A DNA stretch of 19,147 bases. Source: Acidobacteriota bacterium (GTDB taxonomy: Bacteria; Acidobacteriota; Terriglobia; Terriglobales; Acidobacteriaceae). The position numbers and the translations under genes are program-made. Position 1 is the first letter of the stretch. The number at the start of each line of letters is the position of its first letter. A model generated the notes under the pieces. It was not told the origin of the DNA. It saw only the letters and a list, made by a program, of their open reading frames with translations, and did no database searches. Below, one piece after another: positions 7,556 through 14,860 of this stretch. The DNA lies in assembly GCA_021809235.1 (NCBI GenBank), contig JAKBAG010000028.1, positions 1 through 19,147 on the forward strand, given 5' to 3'.

Positions 7556-8955
7556 AGCCTCCCGCCACGTTCCCCCACTCCGCTGCAGCAGGCTCGGCGC
7601 CAGACAGAACAGTCGGCTCGTCGACGCACACGGCATCCGGGTCCGCGCAGCATCCGGCACTGGTGCCTTCCGGCCGCTGGCTGCTCTTCGCCCTCACCAC
7701 CACGCTCTTCTTTCTCTGGGGCATTCCGAACAACATGAACGACGTTCTCATTCGCCAGTTCATGAAGTCCTTCGTGCTCACCCGTCTGGATGCCGGGCTG
7801 GTTCAGTTCGCCTTCTATCTCGGCTACTTCGTGCTGGCCATTCCTGCAGCCCTGCTGATGCGCCGCTTCGGCTACAAGTCGGGATTTCTTGTGGGTCTGG
7901 CCTTGTTTTCCCTGGGCTGCTTTCTCTTCTGGCCAGCGGCTCTGGTCAACCGCTTTTCCCTCTTTCTCACCGCTCTGTTCATCATTGCTGCCGGGCTGTC
8001 CTTCCTGGAAACAGCGGCCAATCCCTTCATCGCTCAGCTTGGCTCGCCGGAAACAGCCGCCCGCCGCCTGAATCTTGCACAGGCTTTCAACCCCTTGGGA
8101 GCCATCAGTGGCGTGCTGGTCGGCACCGTCTTCATCTTCTCCGGCATTGAACTTACACCGGCACAAACGGCGCTGCTCCGCGCCCGCCATGCCTACACGG
8201 CCTATCTGCACATGGAGACGCTGCGAGTCGTACGTCCCTATCTGGTGCTCAGCGTAGTCACGTTTCTGATGCTGCTGCTGTTCGCCGTCACGCGCTTTCC
8301 GGCTGTCGCACTGGAGTCCCGCCAGGATCTGCCGCTGCAGCCTACAGGATGGAACTCCCCGGCATCCCTGCTGCGTGCTCCTCACTTTCTGCTGGCCGTC
8401 GCAGCCCAGTTTGCCTACGTCGGCGCACAGGTGGGAACCTGGAGCTACTTCATTCCCTATCTCATCGAGTACGCCCACCTGCCGGAGAAGTCCGCCGGCT
8501 ATCTGCTCACCGGCGCGCTGGTTGCCTTCGGACTGGGACGCTTCGTCTCCGCCTGGCTGATGCGCTTTGTCCAGCCCATGCACCTGATGACGCTCTACGC
8601 CGGAATCAATTTGCTGCTGGCTGCGCTCGGCGTCCTGACTCCCGGCTGGACGGGCGCCATCGCCCTGCTCGTCAGCAGCTTCTTCATGTCCCTGATGTAT
8701 CCCACCATCTTCGTCCGCGGTCTGCGAGGTCTGGGTCCGCTCACCAAGCTGGCAGGATCGGCAATCGTCATGGCCATCGTCGGCGGAGCCGTGCTCACCC
8801 TGCTCATGGGACTGGTCGCGCAGTTCACCACCGCACTGGCTCCGGCCTATCTGGTGCCCTGCCTTGCCTACCTGTTTCTCTTCATCTACTGCCTGCTCGA
8901 CCAGCGGCTGCATATTCCCGAGTCTGGCTCTCCCGGCATCGCTCCCACGCATTGA
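7552..8955 (+). CDS. fucP: L-fucose/H+ symporter, FucP-type MFS permease
   Basis: A 467-residue, roughly 12-helix inner-membrane transporter that would import fucose with a proton. It follows E. coli FucP closely: FFLWGIPNNMNDVLIRQF (53-70), LFIIAAGLSFLETAANPF (142-159), RLNLAQAFNPLGAISGV, AQFAYVGAQVGTWSY and YPTIF. The two acidic residues important in E. coli FucP (Asp46 and Glu135) correspond here to Asp64 and Glu153 and are retained. The start is ATG 7552, overlapping the upstream TGA as ATGA, which implies translational coupling; an ATG 15 bases earlier lies inside the previous gene. The first 40 residues are a Ser/Thr/Pro/His-rich cytoplasmic extension absent from E. coli FucP. Related acidobacterial permeases can carry other sugars, but the mutarotase and fucose dehydrogenase beside it make fucose the likely substrate. 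Confidence 0.9.
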   Translation: MKPPATFPHSAAAGSAPDRTVGSSTHTASGSAQHPALVPSGRWLLFALTTTLFFLWGIPNNMNDVLIRQFMKSFVLTRLDAGLVQFAFYLGYFVLAIPAALLMRRFGYKSGFLVGLALFSLGCFLFWPAALVNRFSLFLTALFIIAAGLSFLETAANPFIAQLGSPETAARRLNLAQAFNPLGAISGVLVGTVFIFSGIELTPAQTALLRARHAYTAYLHMETLRVVRPYLVLSVVTFLMLLLFAVTRFPAVALESRQDLPLQPTGWNSPASLLRAPHFLLAVAAQFAYVGAQVGTWSYFIPYLIEYAHLPEKSAGYLLTGALVAFGLGRFVSAWLMRFVQPMHLMTLYAGINLLLAALGVLTPGWTGAIALLVSSFFMSLMYPTIFVRGLRGLGPLTKLAGSAIVMAIVGGAVLTLLMGLVAQFTTALAPAYLVPCLAYLFLFIYCLLDQRLHIPESGSPGIAPTH

Positions 8956-8967
8956 GGTGTGTCATCC

Positions 8968-9357
8968 ATGCTGATTCACGGCATTCTGAATCCCCACATC
9001 CACTCGCTGCTCAGCCGTGTTCGCCATACCAACACGCTGCTGATCGCCGACCGCGGGTTTCCATTCTGGCCACAGGTGGAAACCATCGACATCTCTCTGG
9101 TCGACGACATTCCGCGCGTGCTCGACGTACTGGCCGCCATCCGTGCCAACTTCAAGATCGGCGCTGCATTCATGGCTGCCGAATTTGAAGCGGTCAACTC
9201 CACCGAGACCCGCCGACATTTTGCCAATGCACTGGCCGACATCCCGCTTACCCTGGAACCGCACAGCCAATTCCGCCAGCGCATCCCCTCGACCATCGGC
9301 ATCATCCGCACCGCCGATACCATCCAGTACGCCAACATCCTTCTGGAGTCCGCCTGA
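8968..9357 (+). CDS. RbsD/FucU-family sugar mutarotase
   Basis: A 129-residue protein of the RbsD/FucU fold, which speeds interconversion of sugar ring forms so that imported fucose reaches the anomer used by the dehydrogenase. With the start at ATG 8968, the catalytic-type residues fall at His20 (VRHTNTLLIADRG) and Asp28, the same numbers as in E. coli RbsD. The C-terminal QYANILLESA matches the PYANIIL tail. GAGG at 8954-8957 lies ten bases before this ATG; a GTG at 8959 is too close to that site. In detail it looks more like RbsD than E. coli FucU, but its place between the fucose permease and the fucose dehydrogenase argues for fucose. It begins 12 bases after the permease stop. Confidence 0.88.
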   Translation: MLIHGILNPHIHSLLSRVRHTNTLLIADRGFPFWPQVETIDISLVDDIPRVLDVLAAIRANFKIGAAFMAAEFEAVNSTETRRHFANALADIPLTLEPHSQFRQRIPSTIGIIRTADTIQYANILLESA

Positions 9358-9418
9358 GCCGCAAGCAACGGCGACCCGCCCATCGCAGCAAATCAATCGC
9401 GCCACCGGAGCACATCGC

Positions 9419-10198
9419 ATGTATCTCGAACTTCAGGACAAAGCAATTCTCATCAGCGGCGGTGCCGCTGGCATCGGTGCCGCCATCTCCCGCGCCTGCG
9501 CTGCAGAGGGTGCCATTCCCGTCCTGCTCGACCGCAATGAAGAGTCCGCACGTGCGCTTGCCGCCGAGCTGCGTGACTCCGGCCATCGTTGTGAAGTCAT
9601 CCTGCTGGACCTGCAATCCCCTGAGGACTGCCGTCTTGCCATCGAAGATGTGCTGCGACTCTGCGGGCGGGTGGACGGACTGGTGAACAATGCCGGAATC
9701 AACGACTCCGTTGGACTGGAGCACGGCGACCCGGAGCGCTTCGCCGCCTCGCTCCACGCCAACCTGATGCACTATTACGCGCTGGCCCACTACGCACTGC
9801 CGGCGCTCAAGCTCACCCAGGGATCCATCGTCAACATTGCCTCCAAAGTGGCTCTCACCGGGCAGGGCAACACCTCCGGCTACGCCGCGGCAAAAGGTGC
9901 GCAACTGGCGCTGACCCGCGAGTGGGCCGTGGAGCTGCTTCCCTACGGAATCCGCGTCAACGCCGTGCTCCCGGCTGAGGTCATGACGCCGCTCTACCGC
10001 AGCTGGATCGCGGGCTTCCCGGAGCCGGAGGAAAAACTGCACGCTATCGAACGCAACATCCCTCTCGGCCATCGCTTCACCACGCCGGAGGAGATCGCCG
10101 CCACCGTTGTCTTTCTGCTATCGCCGCGCTCCAGCCACACCACCGGCCAGCAACTGCACGTCGATGGCGGCTACGTCCACCTGGACCGCGCGCTCTGA
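9419..10198 (+). CDS. L-fucose dehydrogenase, short-chain dehydrogenase/reductase
   Basis: A 259-residue SDR expected to oxidise L-fucose with NAD to L-fuconolactone in the cytoplasm. It has the glycine motif GGAAGIG (14-20), Asp38 in LLDRN indicating NAD preference, NNAG (90-93) and the catalytic Ser142, Tyr155 and Lys159 (YAAAK). From memory it is strikingly similar to the characterised Burkholderia multivorans L-fucose dehydrogenase, sharing HYYALAHY, VALTGQGNTSGY, LALTREWAVEL, LPAEVMTPLYRSWIA, LGHRFTTPEEIA, SSHTTG and VDGGYVHLDRAL. The start is ATG 9419 with GGAG at 9407-9410. The frame is open further upstream, but that part overlaps the mutarotase gene. Last gene of the operon, ending 12 bases from the convergent recQ. 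The C. jejuni fucose locus likewise pairs FucP, a mutarotase and an SDR. Confidence 0.9.
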   Translation: MYLELQDKAILISGGAAGIGAAISRACAAEGAIPVLLDRNEESARALAAELRDSGHRCEVILLDLQSPEDCRLAIEDVLRLCGRVDGLVNNAGINDSVGLEHGDPERFAASLHANLMHYYALAHYALPALKLTQGSIVNIASKVALTGQGNTSGYAAAKGAQLALTREWAVELLPYGIRVNAVLPAEVMTPLYRSWIAGFPEPEEKLHAIERNIPLGHRFTTPEEIAATVVFLLSPRSSHTTGQQLHVDGGYVHLDRAL

Positions 10199-10210
10199 GG
10201 CGACTGCCAT

Positions 10211-12256
10211 CTATCCGACGGCTGCGCGACAGATAGCAACAATGGCAGCGCCGTACCGCTCCACCTTCATCGGGCCAATCCCATGAACAGCCGCCACATC
10301 AGCCAGAGTGCGCGGCGATGCCGCCACCACTCCGCGCAGCGCCGCATCCGTCAGCACAAAGAAGGCTGGCTTTCCTGCCGCTGCTGCCTCCTGCTTGCGC
10401 CAGATGCGCAAGCGGCTTTCCAGCTCCGTCTGCTCGGGCGTCCACGTCCTATCGTCCACGACAGCAGCTTTTGACTTCGCCTCCGCTGGCACGCGCGTCT
10501 TTTTCGTGCGCGCCGTCCTGCTCCTGCCAGAATCCGTGCTGCTGCCGTCTGCGCGCAGCAGCACAGGCAATGGCTCCTGCTGGGTCCAGCTTCGTCCCTC
10601 GTGCGTCAGCGCGGCCTTGCGATAGCCAACTTCGCGGCCTTCGGGATTCGTCCACGTTTCCGTCGTCAGCGTCAGCAATCCAGCACGCGCCAGCCCATCC
10701 AGCAGCCGGTCAAACACTCTCCGGTCGCTCTCGCCGCATTCGCTCTGCAGCTTGCCAACGGAGCGCGCTCCGCCCGTTTGAAGGGCGCGCAGAATCCGTC
10801 GCAGCGCCCGCACATCCTCCGCACCTGGCTCCGTAAACGGCACTGCCGTTGCCGACTCCGGAGCGCAGACATCACACTGTCCGCACGGAGCTCCCGCCCT
10901 GTCTCCAAAGTGCCGCACCATCGCTGACATCCGGCACTGCGTTGCCTCCGCAAAGGCCACCATGCCTTCCAGCTGCGCGCGTCGATGCATGCGTTGTGAC
11001 TCGTAACCCGCCCGCCACTTTCCAGCTTCGGTCGACGACAACAGGCTGCGCACCTGACCTTCCATGTCGAAGCCGACCGCACCCTGCGCCGCCAACTTGT
11101 CCACTGCGCGGCCAAAGACCTCCGGATCCATCTTCAGGCGTGTCCACAACTGCTCCGGCGGCTGAAAATCCTCCGTCAACACCCGCGCCACGCGCGCCAA
11201 CGCTTCCGCCTCGGGATAATCCCGCTCAAAGAAGCTCTCGTGCATCTTGCGATCCGCGTAACTGTGCAGCAGAATCGCCCGCGATGGTCGTCCGTCGCGC
11301 CCCGCACGGCCAATCTCCTGCGAATACGCCTCCACCGATCCTGGCAGCGACGCATGCATCACCGTGCGGATATCGGCCTTGTCGATGCCCATGCCGAAGG
11401 CAATCGTTGCCACTACCACCTCAAGCTCGCCAGCCAGAAAGCTGCGCTGCACCCGCTCCCGCACAGCTGATTCCAGTCCCGCATGATACGCCGCGGCAGG
11501 AAATCTGCGGCCGAGCTCTGCCGCAAGATCCTCAGCCGCCTTGCGCGAGGGGGCATACACAATCGCAGGCCGGGTGCTGGCATCGGCCAGATAGCGACCA
11601 AGGAATGCATTACGCTCCGGCTTTGGCATCTCGACCACTTCCAGCGCCAGATTCGTGCGCCGAAAGCCATGCACAAACAGCGCAGGCTCCTGCATCCGCA
11701 ACTGAGCCACAATATCGGCTTGCACACGCGGAGTCGCCGTCGCCGTCAACGCCAGAATCGGTGCTGGCCGCAGGATCGGCAGCCATTCGCCCAACGTGCG
11801 GTAGTCTGGGCGAAAATCATGGCCCCAGCCGGAAATGCAATGCGCCTCATCGACGGCTATGAGCGAAGGCGTTCGACGCGCCAGCATCTCCGGAAACCCC
11901 GGCACCCGTAGCCGTTCCGGCGCCAGAAATAGAAACTGCAGAGTCCCGTCCAGATACTCCCGGCAGGCCTGCCGCGCCTGTTCCCGCGGAATCCCCGAGT
12001 GGATGCGCGCCGCACGCAGGCCGTGAGCAGCCAGCCGCGCAGACTGGTCATCCATCAACGCAATCAGCGGGCTGACCACCAGGGCCGGTCCGCCGCGGGC
12101 CAGCGCCGGAATCTGGTAGCAAAGACTCTTGCCCGCACCGGTCGGCATCACCAGCAGCGCATCGCGCCCCTCGGCCACCGCACGGCACACTGCTTCCTGA
12201 TTTTCACGAAATCCTGCAAACCCAAATGTCGAACGTAACAGCGAAACCAGATCCAT
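10211..12256 (-). CDS. recQ: ATP-dependent DNA helicase RecQ
   Basis: A 681-residue superfamily-2 3'-5' DNA helicase for recombination and repair. Walker A is PTGAGKS (38-44). The DEAH box and aromatic-rich loop DEAHCISGWGHDFRPDY start at residue 136. Motif III is LALTATATP and motif VI is QEIGRAGRDGRPS. A four-cysteine zinc site follows (CRMSAM...CGQCDVC), then a winged-helix region and a C-terminal HRDC domain (VLTDAALRGVVAASPRT...VHGIGPMKVERYG). A Lys/Arg/Ser-rich linker separates the last two. ATG 12256 gives the usual MDLVSLLRSTFGF beginning and has a nearby AGG; GTG 12277 and ATG 12271 in the same frame are possible but lack spaced ribosome sites. It runs convergently with the fucose operon and is otherwise unconnected with it. 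The 200 bases upstream, to the tRNA genes, show no gene. Confidence 0.93.
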   Translation of the reverse strand: MDLVSLLRSTFGFAGFRENQEAVCRAVAEGRDALLVMPTGAGKSLCYQIPALARGGPALVVSPLIALMDDQSARLAAHGLRAARIHSGIPREQARQACREYLDGTLQFLFLAPERLRVPGFPEMLARRTPSLIAVDEAHCISGWGHDFRPDYRTLGEWLPILRPAPILALTATATPRVQADIVAQLRMQEPALFVHGFRRTNLALEVVEMPKPERNAFLGRYLADASTRPAIVYAPSRKAAEDLAAELGRRFPAAAYHAGLESAVRERVQRSFLAGELEVVVATIAFGMGIDKADIRTVMHASLPGSVEAYSQEIGRAGRDGRPSRAILLHSYADRKMHESFFERDYPEAEALARVARVLTEDFQPPEQLWTRLKMDPEVFGRAVDKLAAQGAVGFDMEGQVRSLLSSTEAGKWRAGYESQRMHRRAQLEGMVAFAEATQCRMSAMVRHFGDRAGAPCGQCDVCAPESATAVPFTEPGAEDVRALRRILRALQTGGARSVGKLQSECGESDRRVFDRLLDGLARAGLLTLTTETWTNPEGREVGYRKAALTHEGRSWTQQEPLPVLLRADGSSTDSGRSRTARTKKTRVPAEAKSKAAVVDDRTWTPEQTELESRLRIWRKQEAAAAGKPAFFVLTDAALRGVVAASPRTLADVAAVHGIGPMKVERYGAAIVAICRAAVG

Positions 12257-12458
12257 AGCACCTGTCTTCATCCTCACATGCCACAGGACTACCTGTCAGA
12301 GCCATCCCCCACGCCTGTCCGGCCATCCATGGACGCTGCGCCCGGCCCACACCCAACCCGCACTGCGTACGGAGTACCGGGCCAACCCGGAAACCTTTGC
12401 TGGGAGCGCGAAGGAACACACACGCATGGAGGGATTGAAAGGAGTATGGAGAAGAATT

Positions 12459-12533
12459 TGGAGGCGCGGGTCGGAATCGAACCGACGCATAAAGGTTTTG
12501 CAGACCTCTCCCTTACCACTTGGGTACCGCGCC
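12459..12533 (-). tRNA. tRNA-Cys (anticodon GCA)
   Basis: The minus strand folds as a complete cloverleaf: acceptor GGCGCGG pairs with CCGCGCC, the D arm has CCC/GGG with AAGTGGTAA, the anticodon loop CTGCAAA carries GCA, and the T arm is GTCGG-TTCGATT-CCGAC. Discriminator U and an encoded CCA (12461-12459) follow. It is the second tRNA after tRNA-Gly and is probably co-transcribed with it. Confidence 0.96.
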
Positions 12534-12609
12534 TTGGCAGGGCATGCTCTCTGTTCCGGGATTCGATCCACTTCGCCGTAGCCAATCCGGCTGGCACCGG
12601 AGGGCAAAA

Positions 12610-12684
12610 TGGAGCGGGAGACGAGATTTGAACTCGCGACCCTCGCCTTGGCAAGGCGATGCTCTACCACTGAGCTACTCCCGC
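12610..12684 (-). tRNA. tRNA-Gly (anticodon GCC)
   Basis: Complete cloverleaf on the minus strand: acceptor GCGGGAG/CTCCCGC, D arm GCTC-AGTGGTA-GAGC, anticodon stem CGCCT/AGGCG with loop TGCCA (GCC), T arm with GTTCAAATC, and an encoded CCA at 12612-12610. It begins about 7 bases after the predicted transcription start of the promoter at 12698-12726. Confidence 0.96.
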
Positions 12685-12697
12685 AGTCGCAGGTCTT

Positions 12698-12726
12698 AGT
12701 ATACAAACCGCCCAATGGCCGGTCAA
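12698..12726 (-). promoter_or_regulatory. Sigma70 promoter of the tRNA-Gly/tRNA-Cys operon
   Basis: On the minus strand TTGACC (12726-12721, five of six) is followed by a 17-base spacer and TATACT (12703-12698, five of six). The expected start point near 12691 is only a few bases upstream of the mature 5' end of tRNA-Gly, as is common for stable RNA genes. Confidence 0.75.
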
Positions 12727-12795
12727 GACCACCCCAATCCCGAGTCGCGCACGCAGCCCGCCCTCGAATATATCCCTGGACGCTGTTGCCGTGCG

Positions 12796-14187
12796 CTAGA
12801 AATAGGTCGTCCAGGATGCGAGAAAGGTGAGCGCACTGGGTGAGCGTGGCGTCACTGCAGGTCCATGCAGATACGTCAGCCCGAAGCCCAGAAAGTTCCC
12901 TGGCGAGGCGTGCAGCGCGTAGCTTGCCGTCAGCGTGGATCCACTCCGCCACGCCGTCCGGCCCGAGGACAGCAACTGATTGGTTTCCAGCCGGCTGTAG
13001 CTTGTGTGCGAGGCTACGATTGACACCAGATCCGAGGGACGGCTCTCCAACGGGGCTTCCTTGTAGGCGCGCAGCTCGTAGTATCGGGAATAAGCATTCA
13101 GCGTGTCAGGAACCGTCATGAAGGAGGCACCGGCATACATTCCGTGATCCGGATGCGCTTCGCTCGTCTGCTTCAGCTGTGCATCCATCAGCAGATATGC
13201 ACAATAATTTCCAGTCTGCTCCTGGTTCGTCAAAAGATTCCGGTATGGCGTCCAGTTGCGCATGAACCCCGTCCTCAGCCATGCCTCATGTGACCCTCTG
13301 GTTGCATTGCGAAGATAGCCTGCTTCACCAATGGCAAGCACCTTGTCGCCATGCGGATCGAAGCGGAATCCGGAACCGTTGCGCGCCACCTCTGCGGGTC
13401 CGCCACCGGCATCGATGCTGCGCTGGGCAGCCAGCTTCAGATAGCTGTGTCCCGGTCCCTGAATACGCGCCAACACTGCCGGAGACGTCAGCGGAAAGTA
13501 CGACATGCCGACTTCGTATGGCAGCACCGCATACACGCCCTGCCCACCGGTAGCCGTGGACCCGCCTACAAACAGACCCACAAACTCCAGGTTCAGTGAG
13601 ACATACCCAGTCTTTGTCTGCAGCCGCGGACCATCCGCTGTATGGCCCCATGCCTTGTAGGCATACAGATTCCAAAGTTGAAACGACTTTGGGCCCGCTG
13701 GATTCCAGCTCACCCAGTTCCACACGCCTCCCACATAAAGCTGTGTGCGATGCAGATGCAACTGTCGAAGATCGGCAACCAGAATGGGCTGTAGCATTGC
13801 GTCTTCAAACGGATGTTGGCCGATATAGGTCTGCGCATCCGGAGTCACAGGCGCTGCAATCGTATTCTGCGAATACTGCTGCTGCGTGATCAGGCGCAGC
13901 GCCATGCCATGCCGATACATCGACTGCCGGAAATGCGATTGCACGGGAACAAAGCTGTCGGCAAAGGTCGGCATCGAGGCATCGGCAGCCACCAGATTCA
14001 GATCCTCGATTGAGTGCGGCGGCGCTACCTTCGGCTGATCGGCCAGCGAGGTATCCGGAGCCTGCGCCCACACCGGCACAGCCAGTAACGCCCCTGTCAG
14101 CACCAGAATTGTCAGCAGTAACCCAGCGGCCAGCCGCAGCTTCCGACCCAACCCTTGGCTGGGCTGCTGCCGTGCGAAGGCCCACAT
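12796..14187 (-). CDS. OprB-family carbohydrate porin
   Basis: A 463-residue outer-membrane beta-barrel protein. A Sec signal peptide (charged start, hydrophobic 18-40, AQA cleavage after Ala43) precedes the mature protein, which ends in SWTTYF with the terminal Phe typical of BAM substrates. OprB-like segments are LNLEFVGLFVGGS, the GNYCAYLLMDAQL strand, MYAGASFM and YYELRAYKEAPLESRPSDLVSIVASHTSYSR. Members let mono- or oligosaccharides diffuse into the periplasm. The canonical N-terminal OprB motif (GDWGGLR-like) is not visible, so it belongs to a divergent branch. The start at ATG 14187 uses AAGGGA (14201-14196), inside the last codons of the upstream cupin gene; four bases separate the two genes, so they form an operon. 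An open extension 21 codons upstream overlaps the cupin gene and is rejected. Substrate unknown. Confidence 0.75.
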   Translation of the reverse strand: MWAFARQQPSQGLGRKLRLAAGLLLTILVLTGALLAVPVWAQAPDTSLADQPKVAPPHSIEDLNLVAADASMPTFADSFVPVQSHFRQSMYRHGMALRLITQQQYSQNTIAAPVTPDAQTYIGQHPFEDAMLQPILVADLRQLHLHRTQLYVGGVWNWVSWNPAGPKSFQLWNLYAYKAWGHTADGPRLQTKTGYVSLNLEFVGLFVGGSTATGGQGVYAVLPYEVGMSYFPLTSPAVLARIQGPGHSYLKLAAQRSIDAGGGPAEVARNGSGFRFDPHGDKVLAIGEAGYLRNATRGSHEAWLRTGFMRNWTPYRNLLTNQEQTGNYCAYLLMDAQLKQTSEAHPDHGMYAGASFMTVPDTLNAYSRYYELRAYKEAPLESRPSDLVSIVASHTSYSRLETNQLLSSGRTAWRSGSTLTASYALHASPGNFLGFGLTYLHGPAVTPRSPSALTFLASWTTYF

Positions 14188-14191
14188 GGTG

Positions 14192-14590
14192 TCAGTCCCT
14201 TCGATATTCCGCATCCGTAACCTGCTCCTCCCACACCACGGACTTCCCATCCAGCCGCTCCTGCACCGCGATATGCGTCATTGCCGTTGTCGGTGTTGCC
14301 CCGTGCCAGTGCCGTTCGCCAGGCGCGAACCAGATCACATCGCCAGGATGAATCTCCTCAATGGCATGCCCGGCACGTTGCACCCAGCCGCAGCCTGCCG
14401 TCACAATCAGCGTCTGGCCAAGCGGATGCGTGTGCCAGGCTGTCCTCGCTCCTGGCTCAAAGGTGACGCTCGCCATCCCCACTCGCGCCGGCTCCGGCGT
14501 TTGCATCAGGGCATCCAAGCGCACCCGTCCGGTAAACCACTCCGAGGGACCGACTGCCGATGCCTGACTGCCAACTCGCCTGATTTCCAT
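14192..14590 (-). CDS. Cupin protein, manganese hydroxynitrile lyase-like (GtHNL type)
   Basis: A 132-residue single-domain cupin. The metal ligands expected for the family are His53, His55, Gln59 (TAWHTHPLGQTLIV) and His94 (GERHWHG). His106 and Gln110 (AMTHIAVQ), Thr50, Ala40 and Val42 also fall where the characterised Granulicella tundricola hydroxynitrile lyase has its active-site residues, and much of the rest (VTFEPGART, TAGCGWVQR, EEIHPGDVIWF, TTAMTH, QERLDGK) recalls that enzyme. Such enzymes add or remove HCN at aldehydes in vitro, and their natural role is unknown. The start has AAGGGG seven bases upstream. It is the first gene of an operon with the porin and is transcribed divergently from the HD-GYP gene. 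A generic quercetinase-like or sugar-binding cupin role remains possible. Identification rests on remembered sequence, not a search. Confidence 0.82.
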   Translation of the reverse strand: MEIRRVGSQASAVGPSEWFTGRVRLDALMQTPEPARVGMASVTFEPGARTAWHTHPLGQTLIVTAGCGWVQRAGHAIEEIHPGDVIWFAPGERHWHGATPTTAMTHIAVQERLDGKSVVWEEQVTDAEYRRD

Positions 14591-14860
14591 TGACTATCCC
14601 CTTCCGAGCTTGCACCCCGCGGAATTGCCGCTCTGCCCTGGCCCTTGGCCGCCACCAACAACCCCAGAAGCAGTTCCAGCTGGCGGACTTCCACTCCTCT
14701 TCCAATATCAGGACAGAATACCAGCCGCGTGCTTGCGGACTGTTTTCGACCAGACTCCACTTTTTCCAGATTTTTCCGATCACACCCATGAAATATTGCT
14801 TTCATTCGCCCCTGCCGATAGATCAATCAGCGGCGCGTACGTACGTCTCATGAGGTAACA
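14591..14860. other. Divergent intergenic region between cupin and HD-GYP genes
   Basis: These 270 bases separate two divergent operons and must hold both promoters. Visible items are GCCGATAG (14814-14821), a 10-base perfect palindrome CGTACGTACG (14836-14845) just upstream of the HD-GYP ribosome site GAGG, and short T-rich runs at 14757-14776. Open frames of 80-90 codons cross it but show no domain, ribosome site or conserved motif. Confidence 0.5.
14814..14821 (+). promoter_or_regulatory. Sigma28-like -10 box upstream of the HD-GYP gene
   Basis: GCCGATAG matches seven of eight bases of the enterobacterial FliA -10 consensus GCCGATAA and lies 39 bases before the ATG. The -35 position eleven bases upstream reads ATTGCTTT, a poor match to TAAAGTTT, so the call is tentative. 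Confidence 0.3.

Noticed and set aside
7315..8952. Long minus-strand ORF of 545 codons
   Set aside because: It lies wholly opposite the zinc dehydrogenase end and fucP, is rich in Gln/Gly/Glu without any motif, and is the usual antisense shadow of a high-GC gene.
12377..12390. Hairpin CCGGG-CCAA-CCCGG as a tRNA operon terminator
   Set aside because: It has a five-pair stem only, no following T-run on the minus strand, and lies about 70 bases past tRNA-Cys.
12534..12609. 76-base spacer between the tRNAs as a possible third or decayed tRNA
   Set aside because: Its minus strand contains a T-loop-like ATCGAAT, but the stem pairs poorly and no acceptor or anticodon stem can be formed.
12278..12631. 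Plus-strand ORF reading ARVGIEPTHKGF...
   Set aside because: It is the antisense of tRNA-Cys; this peptide text is a well-known false protein arising across tRNA genes.
12609..12830. Plus-strand ORF reading ETRFELATLALARRCSTTELL
   Set aside because: Antisense of tRNA-Gly, another common database artefact, with no independent coding evidence.
12296..12952. Minus-strand 218-codon ORF across both tRNAs and the porin end
   Set aside because: It reads through two tRNA genes, their promoter and another gene's 3' end, and shows no domain.
14836..14845. Palindrome CGTACGTACG as an operator
   Set aside because: Perfect but short, occurring once, with no second copy near other genes and no adjacent regulator to link it to.
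14590..14853. Small plus-strand ORFs in the cupin/HD-GYP gap
   Set aside because: They have no ribosome site and no motif, and they cover the region that must hold the divergent promoters.
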